A DNA stretch of 23,263 bases. Origin: Thermoplasmata archaeon. Lineage in GTDB: Archaea; Thermoplasmatota; Thermoplasmata; Thermoplasmatales; Thermoplasmataceae. Below the pieces are notes generated by a model that was not told the DNA's origin, searched no databases, and saw only the letters and a program-made list of their open reading frames with translations. Position 1 is the first letter of the stretch. Each line of letters begins with the position of its first letter. The stretch lies in the NCBI GenBank assembly GCA_021806355.1, contig JAJZXT010000112.1, forward strand, positions 1 to 23,263, written 5' to 3'. Below, one piece after another: positions 8,083 through 14,573 of the stretch. The position numbers and the translations under genes were made by a program.

Positions 8083-8235
8083 ATGAAGGATTGTAATTCT
8101 CTTCCCGGCAAAATGCATAACTGCCTTCCGATGAACCTGCGGATTCTGATGCTGGATATTCCGGATAATGATTTGAATGAGATATTTCAGCATGTGAAAT
8201 TCCCACAAATAAAAAGAGTTAGAAACATATTTTAA
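8083..8235 (+). CDS. Possible small protein of 50 residues
   Basis: An ATG-started frame of 50 codons fills most of the 248-base gap between two minus-strand genes. It encodes MKDCNSLPGKMHNCLPMNL... and ends in a basic tail KRVRNIF. It has two cysteines (residues 4 and 14), then an amphipathic helix-like segment (IPDNDLNEIFQHVKF). A TATA-like element (8046-8058) lies at the right distance for a leaderless start. No family is recognised; chance occurrence in an AT-rich gap is a real alternative. Confidence 0.3.
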   Translation: MKDCNSLPGKMHNCLPMNLRILMLDIPDNDLNEIFQHVKFPQIKRVRNIF

Positions 8236-8270
8236 GATGAACCATCCTCCTGATACAATTCTGGAGTTTT

Positions 8271-8278
8271 AAAAAAAA
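8271..8278 (-). terminator. T-run terminator after the PadR-ABC operon
   Basis: Read on the minus strand, a run of eight T residues follows the ABC permease stop codon by about 13 bases. Archaeal RNA polymerase commonly terminates at such T-runs. No stable hairpin is needed or seen. Confidence 0.5.
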
Positions 8279-8291
8279 GGTGGTTGGAATA

Positions 8292-9107
8292 TCAATCTCT
8301 TATCTCTTTTTCAGACAAAATATATGTCAGAACAACCAGAAACGTAGCCAAAAGACCAAGGTACAGAAGGTATAACAGAACCGAGTGTGTCTGTGAGGAT
8401 GTCAGGTTTCCATAAAGCAAGACTGTCCTTATCGCTTCAGAAGACCATGAAACTGGATTATATTCGGCAACAGTTCCCAGCCATGATGCCATCAGCGCCT
8501 TAGGAAATAAGGCGAAACTTGCAAAAATTAATGGCAGATTTATGAGGTTGATAATCCCAAAAACAGTTTCCATCTTCCTGAGCCTGATGGCTATTATGCT
8601 GAATAAGGAAGAGAATGAGAAGGCTATGAGGACAAGGGCTACTACTATTACAAAGACATCAAAAACATTAAACCCTTTTCTTAGAACGAGCCCGTTTGGG
8701 ATGATCAGCGCTGCCGCAATGAGAATTACTGCCTGAACTAGGATCCTGAATGTGCTTGATAACACTTTTGAAAATACTATAGAACTCCTGCTTATGGGGG
8801 ATACAAGAAATCTTGACATGGGACCAAGCCTTCTGTCCCAGATGATGTTCACTCCCGCAAACATTCCAGTGAACAAGCTGGTTGTGGTAAGGATTCCGCC
8901 TATGATGAAAGTTATATAGTTAGGTGCCGGGTAAAAGGGACTTAATGGGGAATTTACGCCTGCCGTTCCAAGCAATTTCGCCAGGTCGAAGGCGCTCCCG
9001 AATAAAACTATCCAGAATATGGGTTGAATTAACCCTACAAAGAAAAACACTGGGTTTCTGTACCACTTCTTTAATTCCCTGACTGTCAACGGGATCAAGC
9101 CACTCAT
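8292..9107 (-). CDS. ABC-2 type transporter permease
   Basis: This is the membrane half of a DrrAB-like ABC exporter. About six hydrophobic segments follow a cytoplasmic N-terminus (LTVRELKKWYRNPVFF), with the family pattern IIWDRRLGPMSRFLVSPISRSSI after the second or third segment and a NPVSWSSEAIRTVLL segment near the C-terminus. Length 271 is typical. The ATG overlaps the ATPase stop codon (ATGA), and an AGGAGG (9116-9121) eight bases upstream provides a strong ribosome binding site. It must work with the ATPase encoded just before it. Substrate unknown; PadR-linked exporters of this class usually move drugs, lipids or small peptides. Confidence 0.9.
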   Translation of the reverse strand: MSGLIPLTVRELKKWYRNPVFFFVGLIQPIFWIVLFGSAFDLAKLLGTAGVNSPLSPFYPAPNYITFIIGGILTTTSLFTGMFAGVNIIWDRRLGPMSRFLVSPISRSSIVFSKVLSSTFRILVQAVILIAAALIIPNGLVLRKGFNVFDVFVIVVALVLIAFSFSSLFSIIAIRLRKMETVFGIINLINLPLIFASFALFPKALMASWLGTVAEYNPVSWSSEAIRTVLLYGNLTSSQTHSVLLYLLYLGLLATFLVVLTYILSEKEIRD

Positions 9108-10099
9108 CTTCTCATCCTCCTCATTGTTAAAGCCTGCTTAAACGCGGATTCACCGCTATCTTCTCTTATCTCATTGCCGGTTAATTTAAGGAATACCTGA
9201 TCAAGAGATGGCTTTTGCACGGACATTTTCATTGGCGTTATACCTTTCTTGATCATGAAATCCATAAGAAGCGGCAGATCCGAATCTGCATCCTTAACTG
9301 TTAATCTGATCTCTTTTCCGTTTATTGCAGGTTCTTCAAGGGAACCCGAGAATTCGGCAACCGTCTTCAGAGATTCTTCATCCTTTGTTTCCACTATTAT
9401 GGAATCTCCTTTCAGAGAAGCCTTCAGTTCTGCCGATGTTCCGATAGTTATTATATTTCCATGATCGATAATGCATATCCTGTCAGATAACTCATCTGCT
9501 TCCTCGAGATAGTGTGTTGTCAGGATGATAGTCACACCGAGATCTTCCCTGACTTTCTTGATATAATCCCACATTTTCGCCCTTGTTTGGACATCCAGCC
9601 CCAACGTGGGTTCATCCAGAAAGAGTACCTTTGGCTCATTCACAAGACCCATGATCAGTTCAAGCCTCTTTCTCATTCCACCAGAAAATGTTCTTACGTA
9701 ATGTCCCCCAACATCTCCCAGATCCACAAGATTAAGCAATTCTGCTATTTTCTTGTTTGATGGAACTTTGGGAAGATCATAGAATCTTGCAATCATCCTG
9801 AGATTTTCCACTGCTTTCAGATCCTCATCCGCGGTGAGATCCTGCGGTACAACTCCTATGTTTCTCCTCACTCGAAGTGAATCCTTGACGATATCGTAAC
9901 CCATTATACTTGCACTGCCGGATGTAGGTGTTATTGAGGTGGACAGCATCTTTATGGTTGTTGTCTTTCCAGCCCCATTGGGACCAAGAAAGCCGAATAT
10001 CTCTCCCTGCTTTATCTGGAGGTGGATGCCCTTCACTGCCTGTATATTCCCAGGATATGTCTTCGTCAGGTTTTCTGTTTCAATAATATAATCAGTCAT
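9104..10099 (-). CDS. ABC transporter ATP-binding protein (DrrA-like)
   Basis: Cytoplasmic ATPase that drives the adjacent permease. It shows Walker A GPNGAGKTT (39-47), the Q-loop VVPQDL (Q86), signature FSGGMRKR (138-145), Walker B VLFLDEPT (158-165) and the switch His in TTHYLEEAD (H196). A C-terminal extension of about 110 residues containing KGDSIIVETKDEE is the DrrA-type accessory region. The last six residues, MRRMRR, are encoded by bases that double as the Shine-Dalgarno sequence for the permease. The start ATG 10099 overlaps padR by eight bases and has GAGGT six bases upstream. All catalytic residues are present. Confidence 0.95.
   Translation of the reverse strand: MTDYIIETENLTKTYPGNIQAVKGIHLQIKQGEIFGFLGPNGAGKTTTIKMLSTSITPTSGSASIMGYDIVKDSLRVRRNIGVVPQDLTADEDLKAVENLRMIARFYDLPKVPSNKKIAELLNLVDLGDVGGHYVRTFSGGMRKRLELIMGLVNEPKVLFLDEPTLGLDVQTRAKMWDYIKKVREDLGVTIILTTHYLEEADELSDRICIIDHGNIITIGTSAELKASLKGDSIIVETKDEESLKTVAEFSGSLEEPAINGKEIRLTVKDADSDLPLLMDFMIKKGITPMKMSVQKPSLDQVFLKLTGNEIREDSGESAFKQALTMRRMRR
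9116..9121 (-). promoter_or_regulatory. Strong ribosome binding site of the ABC permease, inside the ATPase gene
   Basis: AGGAGG on the minus strand lies eight bases before ATG 9107. It is formed by the two AGG arginine codons in the ATPase C-terminal MRRMRR tail, so the peptide tail and the signal share the same bases. This is consistent with coupled translation of the two subunits. Confidence 0.7.
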
Positions 10100-10538
10100 T
10101 TCTTAACCTCTTTTTGATCTCGTTTAATTTTTCTTCTATGGAATTGATTTGCTTTTCAGCGCCATCCGCTGAAAGGTTAGAATCCAGGATGAACATCAGT
10201 TCTGAATTTATATTTTCAAGTATTGATTCAATATCATCAGGATTTGTTTTGCTGTAGAAATACCTTATTTTCTGGAAATGTTTATCTATAGTTTCCTTTC
10301 CCTTCGCCGTTATTGAGTACCTATTAAAATCGTCACGGGTGACAAATTCAGCTTTTTCCAATTGTGATAGCAACGGATAAATAGAACCCGGGCTGGGTTT
10401 CCACCATCCCATTGAATTTTCTTCGATTTCCTTAATTATTTCAGATCCATTCAATCTTCTCTGGCTAAGGATATTCAAAACCCAGAATCTCAGGAGCCCA
10501 TGCTTCTTCATGCCACCGTATGTTGAGGAATCTTCCAC
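10092..10538 (-). CDS. PadR family transcriptional regulator
   Basis: PadR proteins are winged-helix dimers that repress adjacent efflux genes until a ligand binds. The N-terminal domain has GLLRFWVLNILSQRRLNGSEII and the hallmark PSPGSIYPLLSQLE recognition helix (about 48-61), followed by a wing (DDFNRYSITAKGKE). The C-terminus is a coiled coil (EKQINSIEEKLNEIKKRL) for dimerisation. I chose GTG 10538 (148 residues). The frame continues to a TTG at 10601, but a strong TATA box lies inside that extra stretch and would be encoded in the protein, so the longer form is unlikely. It is the first gene of the operon, overlapping the ATPase by eight bases. Repression of its own operon is inferred from the family. 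Confidence 0.9.
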   Translation of the reverse strand: MEDSSTYGGMKKHGLLRFWVLNILSQRRLNGSEIIKEIEENSMGWWKPSPGSIYPLLSQLEKAEFVTRDDFNRYSITAKGKETIDKHFQKIRYFYSKTNPDDIESILENINSELMFILDSNLSADGAEKQINSIEEKLNEIKKRLRND

Positions 10539-10564
10539 AGGAATCGCAATTCGATATTTTGGGA

Positions 10565-10575
10565 AATTATATAAG
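10565..10575 (-). promoter_or_regulatory. TATA box of the PadR-ABC operon
   Basis: CTTATATAATT on the minus strand is the clearest TATA box in the window. GTG 10538 follows 28 bases after it, giving a leader of only a few bases. This fixes the PadR start. Confidence 0.7.
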
Positions 10576-10577
10576 AA

Positions 10578-10592
10578 TATCGATTTCCGATA
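10578..10592. promoter_or_regulatory. Inverted repeat abutting the PadR promoter (possible operator)
   Basis: TATCG and CGATA arms are separated by five bases, directly upstream of the operon TATA box where the BRE element and a regulator could compete. It is a short repeat and could be chance; PadR self-binding here is a hypothesis. Confidence 0.25.
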
Positions 10593-10747
10593 ATTATTCA
10601 AGTCGTGAATATCATCTTATTGATCAGGAATGATGGTATTAATACAAGTAGAATAAATTAAACGGTCTTTCCCCAAGTAGGGAGCATAGGAATATTTATT
10701 AACCTTCTAAATAATATCAGACATTGTCATACAGAGGATAGAATAAA

Positions 10748-11443
10748 ATGAGAATCTCCAAATTAATAGCATACAGCGCGTTTTCCTTGATAGCAGCATT
10801 TCTCGTTGTGTCTTCTGCTTCCATATATGTGAGCACAGCAGAAACTGCCCAGGCCTTGTCAGGGAACGTGAAGTATGTTAATCTAAGCGCACCACAGCCC
10901 TACGTTGGCGTATGCCTTAATGGCCAGGCAAAGGGCATAGTGCCTTCTTCAATAACAATACTTAACCAGACTATAACACTGAATCCCGGTCAAACAATTT
11001 CTAAAATGCTAAGGGTGCCCTTAGACATCGGAAATCTTTCAAAGAAAGGGTTTCCATTCGAATCCTTTTCAATTGTTATATCTGATGCAATCAGTGGGAT
11101 TTTATCTGTGTTGAACATAACATCATACAGGGGAGGACTTACTCTGAATATGCCTGCGATAATTTCAAATATTTCTTCTCCGAAGATGAGCCAGGAAAAC
11201 AATTCACCGGGAAAAGCTCTGCTGTCAGTTGGTTTGAGATTTCTAATTCCCATCTTTTTTGATGGAGCCAAAATGCTGGTTTATTCCGGCTCACAAATCA
11301 TAGGAAACATGAGTATCGGTTCCTCAGGTGGTATCAATCCAGGAAATTACAATCTCACTGGGCTAATTAACATTCCAAAGGGGCAGACAATAACAGAGAC
11401 ATTGCAAAATTTATCATTTTCAATTGGCGGCTTAAAATGGTGA
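10748..11443 (+). CDS. Exported protein of unknown function
   Basis: I do not recognise a family. The N-terminus is a good Sec signal or signal anchor: MRISKLIAYSAFSLIAAFLVV then SSAS. The remaining roughly 200 residues contain many Asn-x-Ser/Thr sequons (for example NLS, NQT, NIT, NIS, NMS, NLT), so it is probably a glycosylated extracellular or membrane-bound protein. A second hydrophobic stretch (LLSVGLRFLIPIFFDGAKML, about residue 158 on) may contact the membrane. It has no cysteine pair beyond one Cys at residue 56. ATG 10748 has GAGG ten bases upstream, and AT-rich boxes at 10691-10700 and 10710-10718 could serve as promoter. It is divergent from the PadR operon and its 3' end overlaps the HAD gene by 12 bases. 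Confidence 0.7.
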   Translation: MRISKLIAYSAFSLIAAFLVVSSASIYVSTAETAQALSGNVKYVNLSAPQPYVGVCLNGQAKGIVPSSITILNQTITLNPGQTISKMLRVPLDIGNLSKKGFPFESFSIVISDAISGILSVLNITSYRGGLTLNMPAIISNISSPKMSQENNSPGKALLSVGLRFLIPIFFDGAKMLVYSGSQIIGNMSIGSSGGINPGNYNLTGLINIPKGQTITETLQNLSFSIGGLKW

Positions 11444-12046
11444 TTCAAGGTTCTTCTTTATTAATTCCGGAATCTCACTCAGTTCGCCTATTTTAAGATT
11501 AATGAGCTTGATATTTGTCTCTCTTCCATGGGTAACAAGAATTGCAGGGATCCCCAGCTTTCTGGCAGGAATCATATCATTGATTGAATCTCCAACTGCC
11601 ATCATATATTCAATAGGTATCCCAAGGGTTTTAGCGGCGAGGAGGTAAGATTCTGTTCCAGGTTTCCCGGAAGAGACATCATCAATTGTTACCACACTTA
11701 ATCCTTTCAGATCAAGCTTGTTAACAAGCTCACGCCTTGATGACGTCACTATTATTGATCTTATCCCAATCGATTTGAGAGTTGATATAGTCGGGGTAAA
11801 ATCTTCATAAATAGAGATGTTCTTAAGCATGTCAAGAAAATATTTTTCCTCAAGTTTTTCCGTAAGTTCAGGATCACTGGAAAACTTTGATGCAAGAACC
11901 AATCCCGGAAGGCCTATGAGCGGATTGATATCAGAATCATCAAGATATATGCCCTGATCGGCGAAGGACATTTTCCACGCCTTCACCCTCTGCACAAATG
12001 AATTGAGGATAGTTCCATCAAGATCAAATATAACGCCCTTTATCAT
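11432..12046 (-). CDS. HAD superfamily hydrolase (phosphoglycolate phosphatase-like)
   Basis: A small cytoplasmic phosphatase of the haloacid dehalogenase superfamily. Motif I FDLDGTI gives the nucleophile D8 and the acid/base D10; motif II is IVTSSRR; the motif III lysine is in SSGKPGTESYLLAAKTLGI; motif IV is VGDSINDMIPARKLGI. A helical cap lies between motifs I and II, as in subclass I phosphatases. The 204-residue length fits. It starts six bases after the ThiF-like gene, so the two are co-transcribed. Exact substrate cannot be read from sequence; phosphoglycolate or another sugar phosphate is the usual guess. Confidence 0.88.
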   Translation of the reverse strand: MIKGVIFDLDGTILNSFVQRVKAWKMSFADQGIYLDDSDINPLIGLPGLVLASKFSSDPELTEKLEEKYFLDMLKNISIYEDFTPTISTLKSIGIRSIIVTSSRRELVNKLDLKGLSVVTIDDVSSGKPGTESYLLAAKTLGIPIEYMMAVGDSINDMIPARKLGIPAILVTHGRETNIKLINLKIGELSEIPELIKKNLESPF

Positions 12047-12052
12047 GGAATT

Positions 12053-12781
12053 TCAGTAAAGTGATCTGCCAATTATATGTTTTTCATCAAGCAAGGGAAA
12101 GTTTCCCATGGAACACACTTTGCATGAATCCCTCCTGGAAGTTTGTACCTTTATCATAGTTACTGCCTTTGAGTCATAGAAATAAATGCAATCATCCAGC
12201 AGGCTATATTTATAATAATTTACAAGAATGGACACACCCAATATTGAGGCAAGCGATGGAACATAAAATTCTACGTTATCATAAGAACAATTTATCGGAG
12301 TCAGGTTCTGCCCCTCAGAAAGGCAGTTAAGGCATGCAGTCCTGCCAGGCACAATCAATTTCAGTTCGAGGCTGTTTTCAAGGCTCGAAGTCATAAGCCA
12401 CGGTATTTTCAGGCTGGCCGAAATTTCATTGATCAGGTTTCTTGTAAGAATTGAATCTGTACAGTCAATGATCAGATCGCAATCCCCGACAATTGCGCTG
12501 TAATTCAGGGAATCAAGATATTCAGGGATCGCTTCAATTTTGGCAAATGTTCCCTGACTCCTGATTATACTTGTCATTGCGATTGCTTTGTTCCTTCCAA
12601 TATCACTATTTCCAAAAAGTACCTGCCTCTCCAGATTGGTATGCTCAATTATATCTCCGTCAACTATTTTTATCCCGCTTACACCGTGATGGGAAAGGAG
12701 AAGTGATACAAGGCTTGAGTTCCCCCCTGCTCCAATAATACACACATTTAACTTCTCCATTTCGTGGCTTTTTAGAGACAT
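12053..12781 (-). CDS. ThiF/MoeB/UbaA-family E1-like adenylyltransferase
   Basis: These enzymes adenylate the C-terminal glycine of ubiquitin-like sulfur carriers (ThiS, MoaD, archaeal SAMPs) for thiamine, molybdopterin or tRNA thiolation and protein tagging. Seen: ATP site GAGGNSS (17-23), the acidic VDGDII (D41, D43), TNLERQ with the conserved Arg (R52), NKA lysine (K65), CTDS Asp (D109), and two zinc CxxC pairs (C150/C153 and C220/C223). C165 sits where family members carry the reactive cysteine. At 242 residues it has no C-terminal rhodanese domain. I chose ATG 12781, which has GGAGG seven bases upstream; ATG 12805 in frame has none. No ubiquitin-like partner is in the window. Family is secure, pathway is not. 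Confidence 0.88.
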   Translation of the reverse strand: MSLKSHEMEKLNVCIIGAGGNSSLVSLLLSHHGVSGIKIVDGDIIEHTNLERQVLFGNSDIGRNKAIAMTSIIRSQGTFAKIEAIPEYLDSLNYSAIVGDCDLIIDCTDSILTRNLINEISASLKIPWLMTSSLENSLELKLIVPGRTACLNCLSEGQNLTPINCSYDNVEFYVPSLASILGVSILVNYYKYSLLDDCIYFYDSKAVTMIKVQTSRRDSCKVCSMGNFPLLDEKHIIGRSLY

Positions 12782-12788
12782 ACCGGTT

Positions 12789-12793
12789 CCTCC
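12789..12793 (-). promoter_or_regulatory. Ribosome binding site that decides the ThiF-like start
   Basis: GGAGG on the minus strand, seven bases before ATG 12781. It lies within what would be the first codons if translation began at the alternative ATG 12805, so it argues for the shorter protein. Confidence 0.55.
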
Positions 12794-12805
12794 ACAATAG
12801 AGCAT

Positions 12806-12980
12806 TATTTATCTTATTATTGTTCTCATGTAGCGGCGATGAGCCTTATGGTGCGTTGATAATTTTGCTGGCTATAGCGTGAATGTACACTCATTTCGAC
12901 GTGGGATTCTGAGAATATGTCTATAATAAATCTTCGCTAATCTACGCTTTTGAAGGAAGTAAACCATAATAACTCTAACA
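12806..12980. other. Intergenic stretch between the ThiF-like and dehydrogenase genes
   Basis: No open frame above a few codons and no recognisable RNA gene. The stretch is the divergent promoter region for both neighbours. Confidence 0.5.
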
Positions 12981-12990
12981 CATAAATAAT
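12981..12990 (+). promoter_or_regulatory. TATA box of the dehydrogenase gene
   Basis: CATAAATAAT is centred about 24 bases before ATG 13010, implying a leaderless mRNA. The rest of the gap from 12806 shows no gene. Confidence 0.6.
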
Positions 12991-13009
12991 AGTCTAACAT
13001 TGTATTCTA

Positions 13010-14026
13010 ATGAAAGCTGCATTCTTGAAAGAAATAGGAAAAGATCTGGTGATAGAGGATTTTGCGATCCCTGAACCACTCGATGAACAGGTAACAATTG
13101 AACAGGAAATTACTGGCATATGCTATCGGGATATTCTCGAAAAGGAAGGATTTTTTCCCAGAATGAAACCGCCAATAATCCCTGGTCATGAAATCTCAGG
13201 AAAAATCATCAAAGTTGGAAGAGGAGTCAAGGATTTTAACGTTGGGGACAGGGTATCCAGCTTAATTTATGAACCATGTGGATCATGCGAACAGTGTGTA
13301 TCCGGACGCGAGAATTTATGCCCAAGGAAGAAAACATATGGGGAAAATATCAACGGTTCATATTCCAGATGCGTCAATGTTTCACAAAAAAGTCTTGTAA
13401 AGGTGCCGGATGGAGTGCCAAGGGAACTGGCAGCAATTGCCGCATGCGTTACCGGAATGGTTTACCATGCCCTGAACACAGTGGGTGATGCAGGGTATAA
13501 TTCCCGGGTATTAATCACAGGGGCAGGAGGTGGCGTAGGTTCCCACGCAATCCAGGTAGCCAAGGCCATGGGTTCACAGGTTATCGCTGCGACAAGCTCT
13601 AAGTGGAAGGAGAAGACACTTTATGAACTGGGAGCAGATTTTGTTATAGAGTCTTCAGATGGATTTGACAAGGAAGTGAAGAAAATTTGGCCGGAAGGCT
13701 CTGAGATAGTGCTGGAAAACACTGGCAACGCAACCTTCAGTTCATCTTTAAGATCGCTCTCTTTTGGGGGAAGGCTCATAATAATCGGAAACCTTGAACC
13801 GACACCTGTGCCTCTTCCCTTAGGAATGATAATACTTAAAGGAAACAGGATTGAAGGGAGCATAAGCTCTACAAGGAATGACCTGAAAAGGGCCCTTGAA
13901 TTATCGAAGAGTGGAAAGGTGAGGGAGGTGAAGCACGATTTGAGGAACCTGGAAGATGTCAACAGTGCCTTCACTGACATAAAGCAGAGGAAAAACATAG
14001 GCCGAATTATGCTCAAATTGGATTGA
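13010..14026 (+). CDS. Zinc-dependent medium-chain dehydrogenase, acryloyl-CoA reductase-like
   Basis: A cytoplasmic NAD(P)-dependent alcohol dehydrogenase/quinone reductase superfamily enzyme of 338 residues. Catalytic zinc ligands are plausible: C38 in ICYRD, H60-E61 in PGHE, C146 in AACVTGM. The structural zinc loop is complete (C90, C93, C96, C104). The nucleotide fold is GAGGGVG (171-177). The combination ICYRD, a FFPRMKPPIIPGHE segment and CVTGM resembles, from memory, the Sulfolobales acryloyl-CoA reductase of the 3-hydroxypropionate/4-hydroxybutyrate cycle. That enzyme lacks a full structural zinc set, so substrate identity here is open: an alcohol or an enoyl-CoA. It stands alone under its own promoter. 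Confidence 0.85.
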   Translation: MKAAFLKEIGKDLVIEDFAIPEPLDEQVTIEQEITGICYRDILEKEGFFPRMKPPIIPGHEISGKIIKVGRGVKDFNVGDRVSSLIYEPCGSCEQCVSGRENLCPRKKTYGENINGSYSRCVNVSQKSLVKVPDGVPRELAAIAACVTGMVYHALNTVGDAGYNSRVLITGAGGGVGSHAIQVAKAMGSQVIAATSSKWKEKTLYELGADFVIESSDGFDKEVKKIWPEGSEIVLENTGNATFSSSLRSLSFGGRLIIIGNLEPTPVPLPLGMIILKGNRIEGSISSTRNDLKRALELSKSGKVREVKHDLRNLEDVNSAFTDIKQRKNIGRIMLKLD

Positions 14027-14085
14027 ACACAAGTAATTTCATTTATTGATATAGTACAACATCTTGGTGTGTCTGTAATATTAGC

Positions 14086-14157
14086 ATGGAGTTGGTTGGT
14101 TTCTTCATTGGTTCAACCTCACACGCCGAGTTTAAATTAATTGTTATTGGTTTCTGA
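14086..14157 (+). pseudogene. Short fragment resembling the N-terminus of a HerA-type ATPase
   Basis: A 23-residue frame reads MELVGFFIGSTSHAEFKLI and ends in IGF. The pattern (hydrophobic)-G-x-(I/V)-G-S-T-S-x-x-E-F-K resembles the HAS-barrel start of HerA/DUF87 ATPases. Nothing of the following gene remains; the next bases run into the end of a minus-strand gene. It is either the remnant of a deleted gene or a chance match. Confidence 0.3.
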
Positions 14158-14189
14158 ACGTATAGAAAAGAGGATTGTGGCCTATAAAT

Positions 14190-14558
14190 TTATTTTCCTT
14201 GGTTAGTGATTCTTATGAAATCATTTGCGTATATTATGACAAAAATGTTGATTACCCAAGGGATAAAGGATGGAGCCAACGCATCAAACGTGATAGTTAA
14301 CCAAATATATCCTAATATTTGGAGAACACTTATAACGTAAATCATGTTTTTCTGGGGAATGATTATTACGGTCAATGGCACTATCAATAGAACTAAAGCT
14401 ATAAATAAGGCATAATGATCGATTTGAGTTGGTTCGCTACGTCCATTGTTAACCAAAAAATCAATAATTGAAGTGATTATTGTAAAAATAAGGGATATAT
14501 AGATAGATATTTGCAATTTTTTTCTTGCTGATTTTATGCTTTCCACATCAGTTTTCAA
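14190..14558 (-). CDS. Small four-helix membrane protein, unknown function
   Basis: The 122 residues comprise a short basic N-terminus (MKTDVESIKSARKK) and about four membrane helices. No family motif is recognised. The start is TTG 14558, supported by a good AAGGTGA ribosome binding site six bases upstream. It begins 15 bases after the stop of the surface-protein gene, so both are on one transcript, and it could serve in anchoring, export or immunity for that protein; this is inference from position. The gene is visibly AT-richer than the metabolic genes of the window. Confidence 0.65.
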   Translation of the reverse strand: MKTDVESIKSARKKLQISIYISLIFTIITSIIDFLVNNGRSEPTQIDHYALFIALVLLIVPLTVIIIPQKNMIYVISVLQILGYIWLTITFDALAPSFIPWVINIFVIIYANDFIRITNQGK

Positions 14559-14564
14559 TATAAT

Positions 14565-14571
14565 TCACCTT
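14565..14571 (-). promoter_or_regulatory. Ribosome binding site supporting a TTG start
   Basis: AAGGTGA on the minus strand, six bases before TTG 14558. It supports translation of the small membrane protein from a polycistronic mRNA. Confidence 0.55.
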
Positions 14572-14573
14572 AA

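Noticed and set aside
12833..12916. Possible C/D-box guide RNA (GATGA near the left, CTGA near the right)
   Set aside because: The C box is imperfect, no D' box is visible, and the span is longer than the usual archaeal 50-70 bases.
14098..14125. GGTTCAACC looking like a tRNA T-arm
   Set aside because: No anticodon arm, acceptor stem or CCA-end partner around it.
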